This document shows, one piece after another, positions 10,276-21,610 of a stretch of 64,000 bases of DNA; position 1 is the stretch's first letter; each line of letters begins with the position of its first letter. A program made the position numbers and the translations under genes. Source of the stretch: Episyrphus balteatus (Eukaryota; Arthropoda; Insecta; Diptera; Syrphidae); assembly GCF_945859705.1 (NCBI RefSeq), contig NC_079134.1, positions 159,189,718-159,253,717 on the forward strand, in the 5' to 3' direction. The notes beneath the pieces are model-generated. The model saw nothing but the letters and a program-made list of their open reading frames with translations, did no database searches and was not told the DNA's origin.

Positions 10276-12727
10276 GCAAACGAATCAAAATGTATCTCAA
10301 TTAACGAATTTGCCAAATATACTTTGTATTGAAGTATTTTTATTTATGTCTGTGTCACTGACCAGATTTTTTGTTAAATGATTTATTTTGCTCCTGCAAA
10401 GTCATTAAAGTGTTTTTTTTTTATTATTTTTTTTCTTAATCTCCCTTAACTGGCCTTATTACCCGCACCTGGCCTCACATAAAAGATTTTTTTCTTCGTA
10501 AGGTGACACCATCAAACAAGTCCATCAAAATTAACTGTTTAATTAATCCTTATTTTTTCCAACATTCTCAGTGGATTTTCATTTTACTACATGAACCAGT
10601 TAACCCTCTAAAATTTTAAAACATTCCACCATCACTTATAAATTATTCTTCAACAGTTCATCAAATTATCGATCGAGCTTAAATATTAAATTTTAAAATC
10701 TCACTCTGAAAGCATAAAAAAGAAAACCCCTTCTTCCTTCCGAAAGTATAGTGTTGACCTTGTTACAACTTCTTCACAAGTTTAAAAAAAAAATCGCCTT
10801 AACATAACTTTGTTAAGTTCAAACAAAACTGCTACTATTCATCCAGCCTAGAAGCGTAAAAGAAACTTTATTGAAGTGGAACAGGTGCTCGCGCACACTA
10901 AACTCTGCTGATCCACACAAAGTTTATATGCTTTTTGGTTTTCTCATCAGCAAGTCACATCCACATACATATGTACATAACATTTTAGCCCTTTTTGGAT
11001 TTTCTCGTTAAGGATAAAGCTGTATCAAAAAGGAGTAGTGGTAGAAGTAGTTAGAAGGTTACTTAGTTAGTATATCGTCGTTCCACATAACTTGCTATGT
11101 GGGTCGTTAAGCGGTAACGGGCACATTATAAAGAATATTTATCGCACTCAAAGTCATAAAAAAAAAACAGGCTACAAAACCTCAATTTGCCAAGGAGAAT
11201 AAGGATTCGCTTGAATCTCTAACCCGAAGGAGAGTGTTTCGATTATATGAACCTCCTCCTCTTCTCGTGCGCGGTTTAGGGGTTATCGTTATCGTTGTTT
11301 TCCATTTTTTTTCTTCAACTCCTTTCATCCTCTTTTGTGACTTTATATGACTTGTGTGTATGATGCATAATACATTAAACCTGCAGGAATATTTCATTAG
11401 CATAGCGTTGGCAAATTGACTGGCCGGGGTTTCCTTTCCGTTCGACTCACCTAATATTTATGGAATTGCATACCAAAACCCTCCCTTTCCCCAGTTATCC
11501 ATTTTTATTTGAGAGCGCGGGAGTCCTTTGGTAATATGTAAATTTGATGAATGTGACTCTCATGTGCCACATAACACAGAGAGAAAGGACCTAAAAAAAA
11601 GGTAAGAATAGAAAATTAACCTCCCGACGACGGAAGGATATATGCGGGGAAACATAGCCAGAGGCAGGATCTGAGGAAACATTCCTGTGGCATGCATTTT
11701 GTACTTAACGTAAATTGGTACCTACACTACTTTAGTAGTTTTTTTTTTTTATTATTTTCGTTTCAAAACTTCTCGAGGAGAATATAAATGAAATTTATTG
11801 CTAGCTGCTACTCAGAGAGAGAGAGAAAGGATGACGTGCTGCACTTTTATCTAATTTATTCGCATTTCCAATGTTGACGTGAATTGAATTGTTAATGCAA
11901 CTGATGACATTGCTAGGTGGCGTTTTTTTGTGTAGAACAGCCTCAGAGAAAACACCCTGAGAAGATGTATACAAAAAATTATATATGTATTTTTTTTCCT
12001 GGTTTAATAATCCTTGTGACAATATATAACGTCACGAGCTAGGTATAAATTGAAAATCAGTGAGAGACACCTTTTACTACAATTCCTCCAACCTACTACC
12101 TTTGGATAATGTGAGATGAATTCAAAAAGATATTTTGATCACGTGCTAGAATGTGTAACCAGTCGTTTGCGAACAGAATTTTTAATCGACTATATTTAAG
12201 GTATTGAGGAGATAAATGCAGGGTATCCTTCCTACATGGTGACATCATGGCATTTTCTGACAAACATATCTAGAACGAAAAATGTCTCTCTACTGTGTTC
12301 ATTTTGTGTCTATTAACACGGGTTAAACGATGCAATTATTGTTTATCTGTGAACGTGATTGTCATGGATGAAAAAAAAAAGTTTTTTTTTTTTCTGGGAA
12401 AAATGTTTTTCTTCTTTTTTTTTTTGATTCAATATAACCTTGAATTTAACGATTTTATTTGGAATTTTTAATGGAACCATGTTTAAAGAGGAATTTTTGT
12501 ATCAATTTAAGTTAGAGTTGTGATTTTTCGCAATAAAATAGTTGAGGTATTTTTAGAAAATTATTTTTGCAACCGATTTTGAATTAATTTAATTTGACAT
12601 TTCATATTTTTTTCATGAAAAATTTGGACTTTTATTCGATGAATTAATAAGAAATGCAACAACATCTGCATTCAGACAAATAACAATACAAAAAGGTCGA
12701 TTTTTGTATAAGTTAACAAAAATAATG
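10276..12727. other. Non-coding DNA; GC-richer patch around 10.9-11.7 kb
   Basis: No supported gene. About 10850-11700 is less AT-rich and repeat-poor, with short pyrimidine/purine patches. It may be conserved intronic or regulatory sequence. The rest is AT-rich with T and A tracts. Confidence 0.5.
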
Positions 12728-12890
12728 CACATACGCCACAGTGACCCACTTCGAATAAATGTTTCCTTAAACAAAAAAAAAAAAATGTTTCGTTGGTAAT
12801 TCTCTTTAAAGATTGAATTATTCAAAAAAGTATGTTTAAAACACTGTATTTTAGCAAATGGTTTCGTGGTGACTGTGGTGTATACGTAAC
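12728..12890. mobile_element. Small inverted-repeat (MITE-like) element
   Basis: CATACGCCACAGTGACCCAC at about 12729-12748 pairs with GTGGTGACTGTGGTGTATAC at 12866-12885. The outer motif GTTACGTATACnCCACAGTG also occurs at 162, 49784-49802 and 56774. The 110-bp centre is AT-rich without coding capacity. Confidence 0.6.
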
Positions 12891-12993
12891 TTTTTTTCAA
12901 CTAAGAAACAAGTATGTTGATGAATGTATTTTTTTTATTATCTTGTTTTTTGCATTAAACATTTTTTCAATTAATTTCAAAATTATTACGTTT

Positions 12994-13012
12994 ACTCTCT
13001 CTCTCTCTCTCT
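12994..13012. repeat. CT microsatellite
   Basis: Uninterrupted CT dinucleotide run in AT-rich surroundings. Confidence 0.9.
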
Positions 13013-13478
13013 TGTAATTGTATCCAAAAGAACACCTTTAATATCAATACCAAAATATTTACAAACCTATCAGAAGCTTAAAACACATGTATTGTTGTTA
13101 TATTTATCCATGATTATCTAGATATTAAGTTGTATTTTTTTTTTGTATTACAATGAATAAAACTTGCAAAAAGACACCTGATTTAAAATTGCAGTGAGCA
13201 CTAATTCGATATCAAATTTCATTCAGTAACTATAGAATTCAATTTAAAATTGTTTGCCTTATGGTGGTTTCTATAGTCTTCTCGCAGAAAGTTCATAGAT
13301 TCAATACTCATGTATTTAAATTGATAGGTAAAAGGTAACCCTTTTGTGCTATTGTTTATAAATGCCTCAAGTAAACTTCTTTTGTTATTGTAGACAGATT
13401 CAGGAGTGGACTGGGTTAAAAAGGGAAAAGGCCAAATGGAGAAGCATCTTTTGAATAATAGAATCATTTTTACCTGCT

Positions 13479-14228
13479 CTATAGGGCAAGTATTGGTTTC
13501 GTGTCAAAAAAAAATTTCGAGGTTTTAATCAAAACTAACATTACGATAGTCGAGAAGTCCAAAAAAGTGGGTTTCGTCATGACGTCCGTCGGTCTGTGCG
13601 TCCGTGCGTCCATCTGTACAAGTAGCTGCAGCCTAAACGGCTCGACAGATTTTCGTGAAATTGGGTACAGAAAGTTTTTTTCATAATTTCCAAGGTTGTT
13701 TTTTTTTTTGTTTTTTAATATCTCACCTAGAACGTATACCTCCCATACAAACTTTTCGAGGTATTTCAATTTTCTCGAAAATGGCTCTAACGATTTTGAT
13801 TAAATTTAAAACACGTAATGCTATACATAGTTTTAACATAACTGCGTTTTTAGTTTTCCTCAAAAAATACGGATAGTGGAAATATGGTCTTTACATTTTT
13901 TTAAATCGCGGATGTCGGCTCTTCCCGTACATCATTATGGAGTTATTGCAATTTTCTCAAAAATGGCTCTTATGATTTTGATTAAATTTTGCATACTTAA
14001 TATTCAAAGTAATTGCAGTAAAACTGCGTTTTTAGTTTTTCTCAAAAAAGTCAAGTCAAATAAAAAAAAAAATTTCTTAGCTAACATTTGGCCTCCATGC
14101 CGGCTCTTCCCCTACATCAACCAAATTTCTTAAAAAATTATATAGAGGCAGCTCTTATAATCTACAAGTAAGCTAACATAAAAGTGCTTTGAACTGCAAG
14201 AGCAAGTACGTGCGGCCCCAGTCGTGCA
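13479..14228 (+). repeat. Repeat family 2, forward copy
   Basis: It begins CTATAGGGCAAGT and contains a CCGTCGGTCTGTGCGTCCGT stretch followed by a CGGCTCGACAGATTTTCGTG-type segment. It then has two ATGGCTCTnACGATTTTGAT blocks and ends AGAGCAAGTACGTGCGGCCC near 14200-14225. The reverse copy at 20643-21610 carries the same beginning, middle and end. The U-rich 'cggattttcatgaaa' style is common in arthropod transposon relics. No coding capacity. Confidence 0.8.
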
Positions 14229-14361
14229 TTTTATTGTTATAATACTTAAAATAGCTCAAAAGCTACATTTAAAATCCTAGATGGAAAAATAATTGTGTTA
14301 AATATGCAACTAAACTTAATATCTTCCATTTTATAAAACAAATACAAATTTAAAAAAAAAT

Positions 14362-14860
14362 CATGTGTGCAATTCACACGTGGTTGAAGTGAAACCTTAA
14401 AAATCATTTAAAAAAAATCGAAAAAATATAACTTTTTTTTTATTCCATCACTTTTTTTTATATGACAACCTGCAATAAATCTTATACCATCTGAAAGCTT
14501 ATTATTTCAGCTCAAAATATTTATATCGACAAAATATTTATATTTTACAACATCTACAAAAAGAGCTAGAATTTTTTTAACCCAATTAGTTTTTATAAAA
14601 AAAGCAAAACAATCAATATCTTTTCTCTTCTAACGCCATTAAATCCATTTTTTTTAAAAAACAACCTATAATAAATTTTATATCATTATTATTTCACCTT
14701 TTATATGACGCTTCAATCATATTTCTACCTACAAAAAAAGTAAGAATTTTTTAAAGCCAACCATGTCGAAATTTTAAATTGAGATTACGGTTCTCCCTGT
14801 ACTGTTGGTTGGTCATCGGCAACAAATCTTCACAGGTGTTTTCAGGTTTACGAGTTTACG
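14362..14860 (+). repeat. Repeat family 1, short subfamily, 3'-truncated copy D
   Basis: It starts CATGTGTGCAATTCACACGT, exactly as in copies at 42997 and 46021. It carries TGAAGTGAAACC, CATCTGAAAGCTTATT and CCATGTCGAAATTTTAAATT blocks and stops after TCTTCACAGGTGTTTTC, losing the last about 350 bp seen in the other two. Confidence 0.8.
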
Positions 14861-16214
14861 AGTAGCCTTGTACCTACAAGTAAGTGTGACTTTTTGAAAA
14901 TCCACTACTGAACCATGAAAACACGAAGACGCATGCAATTCAATAGAAATGAAAATCAATTGTTTTCCTTTTCAGACGACTTTTCTCGATTGGAAAATCA
15001 ATTTTCATTCACATTCTCTTCACTCACTAACATTTTTTTTTCATTTCTCTTTTTTTTTTTAGCATAGGTACCATGTTTTTTTTTATATTTCCTTTTGAAA
15101 TCAACCACCACTTGAATTGACGACAACGACGACACGTCGTCGTCAGTTTTGATAGTTTTATGATTCTTCCATACAGAAGGGGTACATTCGTAGATATACA
15201 TATGAGTTGTACGGATACGGTAGTTCAGTTTAGTTGTACCGGAAATGTAGCTGCACCTCAAATAACACCATTATTATATACTTATATGGGGGTCGAAAGC
15301 TCTCTCTCTCTCTACGCGCAAAGAACCTTGACTTTAATATTCAGCAAAACTCATTGATTCATCGACCCGCACATATAGTTGAAGGGGTGGTTTTTGTGGT
15401 TATGTTCTGTATACTATACAACACCCTTAGACCAACCTACCATCATCCACAGAACCGCACCTATTTTGTTCTTCTTCTTTTTCGTGTTATGTTGAGTTTT
15501 TTTTTTGCAAATGAATAATAATAATTTTTTTCTATAAAAAAAAACATAGATTTTGTTGCTATTTATGGTCTTTAGTTCCACGTGTATAGTGGAGGCAAGT
15601 AATCATGTTTGAAACACCTACATATTTTGTGTCGTTTGTATACAATATTGTAATCGCATTATACCATTCCTTCAAGATTAAAAAGGTGGATAAATCAACA
15701 GTTTTAATGAGGATTGCTAATGTTACAATTATAGGATTTAACTTTGAGTTTATTTTTGGATCAAAAGCATGATGGAATCATAGCCTAAAGGGGAAAAAGA
15801 GTAATTTAACTTAATTTTGTGAGAAAATATAACTCATTTATTATAAATGACTTTGTTAACTAGGTTTCGAGTATTGTTGGTTTTTATGTTTGAAAAATAA
15901 GCAAATTAAATTTACTCGGAATGTATAAGTTCTTCTATTCTTTTGGGGGCGAATTCCCTTCAGGTTATTAAAGCTTTGATCTTAAAATCAATAATTAAGG
16001 GTTTGGTTCTAAGGCTACTTGTAATGAATTGGATTCTAAGAAATAATAAATTAATGATGTTTTGTTTTGGTAATATTTTGCTTAAGATTTTCTAAATTTT
16101 GTATTTTTCTAGAAAAAAATCTATCGTTATTTGTCGATTCGTGGTATTGAATAAGGCTCAGAACTAGATTCTCTGAAACCACTTGAATAAAGGTCTTCAG
16201 AAATATACATGAAA
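14861..16214. other. Non-coding DNA with a GC-richer patch at 15.1-15.5 kb
   Basis: The patch holds CGACGACAACGACGACACGT and a CT run at about 15300-15314. No frame with family resemblance was seen. The rest is AT-rich and featureless. Confidence 0.5.
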
Positions 16215-17060
16215 ACAGTTGAGTTGTTGGTGTCTTTCCAAGTTAGTTATTAATTTATCGTTTCGGTTCAATTCGAGAAAATCCCCAACTACGATATTAA
16301 AACAGTCCTGGGTGATTTTAAAGCCTCAAAGAAAAGGCATTTTTGGAAGCAGAGCTGGAAAGCACGACATTATATCCGATAACGGATTCAGAATAATCGT
16401 CTTTGCTACAGGGCGAAATTTTGTCACAGCTAGTACACGCGATTTGTGCATCTCACGAATATTAACGTTCCCTGAACTGGGCGAGGCTTAGGAAATTATA
16501 TCCAATGTGCAGTAAAAATGCCGGAGCTGACGGTCTTACTGCCGAACTGTTCAAAGCAGTAGGGAGTAGGAGATGACCTGGTTAAGACTATGCCCCAACT
16601 TATTTGCCGAAAATGGTCAAAAGAGAATCTCAGAACTGTCTCCCTGATCCTTAAAAAAGATGAGCCGAGTTATGCCAACTACAGTCTGAAGCATTTCGTC
16701 AACAATTTAATAAATTAGTGTAGCTTTAGACCAGGAAAGTACAACATCGACCAAATATTCTCACTATCGCAGAAAAAAAAAACGCTGAAACATTAAAAAG
16801 TACCCATCAATTTTTAAGTGATTTCAAGGCCGGTGGCGTATGACAGTACCCATAGAGACGAGCTGTATAGAGCCATATCTAGTTTTAGCATCCCTGCCAA
16901 ATTTGTCGGCCTTTGCAGAATGACAATGAAGAATGCATGCTCCTCCGCCAGGCTCGGCAAAAACCTCACCGATACCTTTAATGTTCACAATAGGTTTTAG
17001 ACAAGGCAAAGAGGAAGGGGAACTCAATCAACTTCGGGTGCGAAACTTGTCTTGTCGGTA
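16215..17060 (+). pseudogene. Decayed LINE (non-LTR retrotransposon): endonuclease tail and reverse transcriptase
   Basis: About 16260-16460 reads like the C-terminal part of an AP-type endonuclease, with a GKH...SDNGFR...FATGRNFV...AST pattern typical of insect LINEs. About 16510-17030 reads as the start of reverse transcriptase in several frames: AGADGLTAELFKA, then a FRPGK block, DELYRAISSFSIPAK, LCRMTMKNA and FRQGK. Stops and frameshifts separate the blocks (for example after the cysteine before FRPGK, and around 16800). The YADD catalytic block is not reached in readable form. An old, inactive copy; the clade was not determined. Confidence 0.8.
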
Positions 17061-17322
17061 TAGAAGATTTAATCAAGTTACGTATTGACGAATTGACAAA
17101 TCATCACTAGAACTTGGTAAATATACAGGTGAACGGAATCAGTGAAAGAATTAAGCAAATTGATAGGTGACCCTTCTAGATCAACAAATGGACACAATAG
17201 AGCAACAGGTAAGTCTAGCGAAAAAAAAATTGTAAATATGAGGCAAGTGATATAGCAGTTGTAAGATATCAACATTTTATGAGGTAAAACTACAATTTCT
17301 GTGACCCTATAGACAGAACGTC

Positions 17323-17390
17323 GGCGTAAAGCAAAATTGTTCTAAGTACATAGGATTTCTTAAGGACTTAGAACAATTTTGCTTTACGCC
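17323..17390. repeat. Perfect 25-bp stem hairpin
   Basis: The arms 17323-17347 and 17366-17390 are exact reverse complements of 25 nt with an 18-nt loop. The stem begins GGCGTAAAGCAAAATTG. It lies just beyond the LINE remnant. No mismatches suggests either a young MITE-like hairpin or a selected structure. Nothing shows transcription. Confidence 0.85.
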
Positions 17391-17591
17391 AACGAGATGC
17401 TGATAAACCGCTAAAAAGGATTCACTGAAGGGACATTAAGACTAGAAATGTAACAAGCGATAATAAGCGGCAGGAAAAACCGTTAAGGATGGTAAAATGC
17501 GTCATCATGGAAAGGAATGGTTATAAGGCATTAGAAAACTACTTGCAAGAAGGTAACTATTTTAACAGAACACAGTCAAAGAAATCATTCG

Positions 17592-17735
17592 CGTTACATG
17601 TAGTAACGCAAACTCATCGCAATTCAGCACTCTTTTTCATAGTTGTAACGCAACTATTTCTCAGAAGTAGTAAATTTATGAGCTAGCGTTACCACATGTA
17701 ACGAAGTGCTGAACTGATAAACTTGCGTTACTTCA
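17592..17735. repeat. Imperfect inverted repeat containing GTAACGCAA / TTGCGTTAC
   Basis: The segment 17601-17630 (TAGTAACGCAAACTC...CAGCAC) pairs with 17706-17733 on the opposite strand, with several mismatches. Each arm also contains a short self-complementary GTTACATGTAGTAAC-like piece. Probably a small MITE relic beside the LINE debris. Confidence 0.55.
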
Positions 17736-17749
17736 TGAACTGTAGAGAG

Positions 17750-19294
17750 ATTTGGTGGTTTCACTCCCGTGCATACCCTGCAAAACTTCTCCAGAACTCA
17801 GAAAATGATAAGAAGACCTGATAAGTACCATTGACGAAAAGCATCATCATATTACAAGGCCTTATAGTTCAGATGAAGTCATGTTGAGATATAACCGATT
17901 CTTTTTCTATTGCTTCGTTTTTCCCAGTATTTGGGCATCAAGATTATATCATTACTGTCGACTAAGAATAAGGACTGATTTTACAATTGAGTTCGTTAAG
18001 TAATTAAAAATGATGGCACCCAAACAATTTTTCATCACAAACTAAATTAATTACTTTGCTAACCATTTTCATCCCAAAAGTGGTTAAGAACTTTATTCAA
18101 ACTCAATAAATCAATAACCAAAGAACTAATAGTTTTCATAAAATTTATAACAGTGGTTATGGCGAACATTCTAAAAAGTTGACACACAATATTCATTGCT
18201 GACAGCATTTCTGCGGTGCACTTTAACCCACATAAGGACAATTTCCTCCTCCGACGACGCAAATATAACAAAAAATAAGAAAGAAAAACAAACCTCAAGT
18301 CCTCGAGAAACGTGTGTGTATTCCTAAATCCTAACATATACGAGCACTATAGGTACATATTCATCATCATCATAAATGATGATAAAGGATGCTGCTAAAG
18401 GGATGCGGTTATTTTATGGTTTGTACTTTTTTTGTTTGTAAAAATCTTTTTTTCCTTCTTTTTGTTGTTTGTCTGTTCCATGTGTTTGTGTGTGTAGGTA
18501 GAAAGAATGCTTTTCCAGCCGGAAGTCGAATGAAGCAAAGCAAAAGCATTTTTGTCGTCAGCAGCGTTAGCGTCATCGTCGTCGTCTATTTTACAATAAC
18601 ACACGCTTTTGCCTCGCTCATATTCTCTCGCATAATTGAAATGCACTCATGAATATGACTTTCACAACCCAACACAAGCCAACAAATGCAAAAAAAAAAG
18701 AGATAGGAAAAAAAAAAGAACCTGAAGAACGCTGCAGGAAACACTTTGCACACTCACAGTCGTAAGCCTCGTGCCCTTTATTTATTTTTTTTTTCTGTCG
18801 TATGTCGGTGGGTTGTGTACCTTACCAATGACGATGATGGTTTTGCGGGATGATAATGGCAAGAGGAAGCTTTAGAGTTAAACTGAAAAAAAAAAAAAAA
18901 AACGATTCATCTCTCTACTGAAGGGTGAAAACTTCAATCGAGAGCAGTTTGTTGGTATTTTCCCTGAACTAATGTCCCTAGAACAAACAGCTGCTCTGCA
19001 AATGTGTGCAATTTGCATGATATAGTCTCTCTCAGTTGCTTGATTGGTGTGTGGTAACAGAGATTAGAGGAAAATTTAAATATTTCTACATAGAGAAGGA
19101 AGAATAGAGTCGAGGGCAATTCATCGATGTTTTTAAAGAAGCTTATTTTTTAAAACTTCTGATGAGCATTTTTGTGTGTTACGAGTACGTTAGGAAATAC
19201 TTGATAACGATAGGCATAAAGGAGAGGCTCTCCATTTTATGTGGACTAAGTAGAACGAACATTACCGGTTCGTTAGTTTTTCGACAGTTTCGAT
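17750..19294. other. Non-coding DNA; GC-richer patch around 18.2-18.85 kb
   Basis: Overlapping frames of 83-92 codons on both strands around 18.06-18.65 kb have no recognisable domain, and opposite-strand overlap argues against coding. There is a CAT/ATC repeat at about 18360-18380 and several short CG-containing runs. Possibly regulatory or 5' untranslated sequence, but that is unproven. Confidence 0.45.
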
Positions 19295-19894
19295 TTTTAA
19301 AGTAGTGATGGGAACTATCGAATAAAAACTATCAAATTATCGATAGTTTTAAATATTCATTCATTCGATAGTTTTAAATCATTCATTCATTCATTCATTT
19401 GGTTGCTATTTTCATTCGAATAGTTTTTTTTTTCATTCGATAGTTTAGTTACTATTTTCATTCGAATAGTTTTTTTTTTTTTCATTCGATAGTTTAGTTA
19501 CTATTTTCATTCGAATAGTTTTTTTATACGACAGTTTTGTCATTAAAATAGTTTTTTTTATTTTATAGTAGGTATTTTCTTTTGAACATTCTTATTCGAT
19601 AGTTTTCGAATAGATTTTTTTTGTACGATAGTTTTTTTATTGAAAAAGTTTAGTTACTAATTTCATTCGAATAGTTTTTCATTCGATAGTTTTTTCATTC
19701 AAATAGTTTTCTTAAACAATAGTTTTTTCATTTGAATAGTTTTTTTATACGATAGTTTATTCGATAGTTTGTTCGATAGTTTTTATTCGAATAAATAAAT
19801 GAATGAATGAATGAACTATTCGGTAGTTCAAATCATTCAGTTACTAACTATCGATAGTTCAAATCATTTGATAGTTCCCATCACTACTTTAAAG
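19295..19894. mobile_element. hAT-like MITE with 8-bp target duplication and internal ATTCGATAG repeats
   Basis: The termini TAGTGATGGGAACTATC (19303-) and its inverse ending at 19886 are flanked by TTTTAAAG (19295-19302) and CTTTAAAG (19887-19894), seven of eight bases equal. TAGTG-type ends with 8-bp duplications are typical of the hAT superfamily. The 584-bp body is almost entirely degenerate ATTCGATAGTTTT / ATTCGAATAGTTTT units, with ATTCATTC and GAATGAATGA tracts near either end. No transposase, so non-autonomous. Confidence 0.85.
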
Positions 19895-20129
19895 GCCTCT
19901 AATCAAGGACGTTATAAATTATTTTGATAGCAGTATCAGGAAATTGAAGTTTTTAGTACTGCTAGTACTCTAAATCGGGTACTAACACACAGTGTTCAAG
20001 ATCGTTTTTTTCAATGCAAAAACAATATGGTTATAATTCCTTGGATCCTGCAAACCTACAAGCATTATCTAGAATATGAACATATGCTCAGTATACTAGC
20101 TAATTTATCTTTTATTTAAAAGAAAAACC

Positions 20130-20475
20130 TGTTATAGACCCGCAGGTTACGCGAGTTTTGCTATCCTATCAGCGCCAATTTGTTCATCAGCTAAAAATGA
20201 GTGTTTTTGGAGTGTATTTGAAGTCGATGAGTCTTTTCTTCGCTGGATTATTATTAAGTACCATTCAAACGGTTCAAACATACAAGTCCTCCACAAAAAA
20301 AAGACCACATAAAATTAAGCAGATTTCTGCATGGTCTTTTTCTCCGAATGGAATTCTGAAACATACAAAGTCAATGCCGGTGTGATCCAGCGATCTGTTC
20401 TTTCTCCGAGTCTCTTCCTCATTTTAATTACTGATATCCTAGCTGAAACTTCTAAGTCGCCGCTACAGAGCGGCT
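20130..20475 (+). pseudogene. LINE reverse-transcriptase fragment (block before the catalytic box)
   Basis: From about 20335 one frame reads FFSEWNSETYKVNAGVIQ and then RSVLSPSLFLILITDIL, the unmistakable x-V-N-A-G-V-P-Q-G-S-V-L-S-P-x-L-F-L-x-x-I-N-D motif of Jockey/I/R1-like insect elements. PQG has become IQR, so the conserved residues are damaged. Upstream bases probably derive from the same element but in another frame (a WII-like segment near 20250). A stop follows about 15 codons after the motif. Dead fragment. Confidence 0.8.
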
Positions 20476-20642
20476 AATTTTCAAGACAATTTTTGTTTTG
20501 AGAAAAACGAAACGAAAATTTTTCTTTTTCATGGAAAATCTGGGAAAAATGCTTTTAAAATTAAGCAGCGGTAGTTGAATCATGTTAAATGCTATAATGA
20601 GTTGCATAAGTTTTCGCTAAAATTAACAAGTTCTGTAAAAAA

Positions 20643-21610
20643 TAAATTGCACGACTGGGGTCGCACGTACTTGCTCTTATGGTAAAAGTTACTCTAATGT
20701 TAAAGTTTTTCATTGAACAAAATAAGGGAATATTTAAAATTTGATATTTTCACGGAATTTCGTTAGTGGTGCAAAAAAAATAAAATCTGTTTTTATAAAT
20801 AATTAAATGCCGTTTTAAATGATCTATTACAAAAAACTAAGTATGCCATTTTATTTCTAGTATAAAAAGGAATTTTTAGAAAAAAAATTTCGAAAATCGT
20901 TAGAGCCGTTTTTTAAAAAAATAATTTTTTGTATATAAAAATTTCCTAACATTTTTCAAAAAAAAAGTTGATATGCAATTTTGAATAAAAAATTAATTTA
21001 CACATAAAAACAAAATTTTTCACCAACTCGTTTAAAAAAAATTGATTTTTCAAAAAAAAATCTAGAAATATTTTTTAAAAATCCAAAAATGTGTTTTTTG
21101 AAAAATTAAAAATTTTTTTAAATAATGATTGTTAAAATGTTTCTGTATTAAAAATTTGGTCGAAATCTGTTGTGTGGTTTTTGAGAAATTCATAAATCCA
21201 AAAAACCGTTCTATGGCAGGTACCGTTAATAACGGTACAAAAAATATTTTTTTATTATCAAAGGAGGCTCTTATCTGTAACAGTGAGCAGAAAAATTTTA
21301 ATCAAAATCGTTAGAGCCGTTTTTGAAATAAATCAACTTTTTTGTTTCCGTTATATGACAGGTACCGTTAGTTTTGGTCCTTAAAAAAAAAACTTTAATT
21401 TCACCCAAAACTGTTAACTACCAAGTTTGAAGAAAATCGCTTCAGTAGTTTAGACTGTAGCTCGAGGTTCTTACAGACAGACAGACAGAATTGCCGGACC
21501 CACTTTTTTGGCATTCTCCGTTATCTTAATGTCATGTAAAATTGTTATCTCGAGTTCGATTTTTTTTACGAATCCTAAACTTGCCCTATAGTACCTATAT
21601 CGCAAGTAAA
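20643..21610 (-). repeat. Repeat family 2, reverse copy
   Basis: Read on the minus strand it begins CTATAGGGCAAGTTTAGG, has GTCTGTCTGTCTGTAAG followed by a CTACTGAAGCGATTTTCTTC-type segment, and two CGGCTCTAACGATTTT blocks. It ends AGAGCAAGTACGTGCGACCC. It also holds two GGTACCGTTA segments near 21220 and 21360 not seen in the forward copy. Diverged from that copy but with the same order of blocks. Confidence 0.8.
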
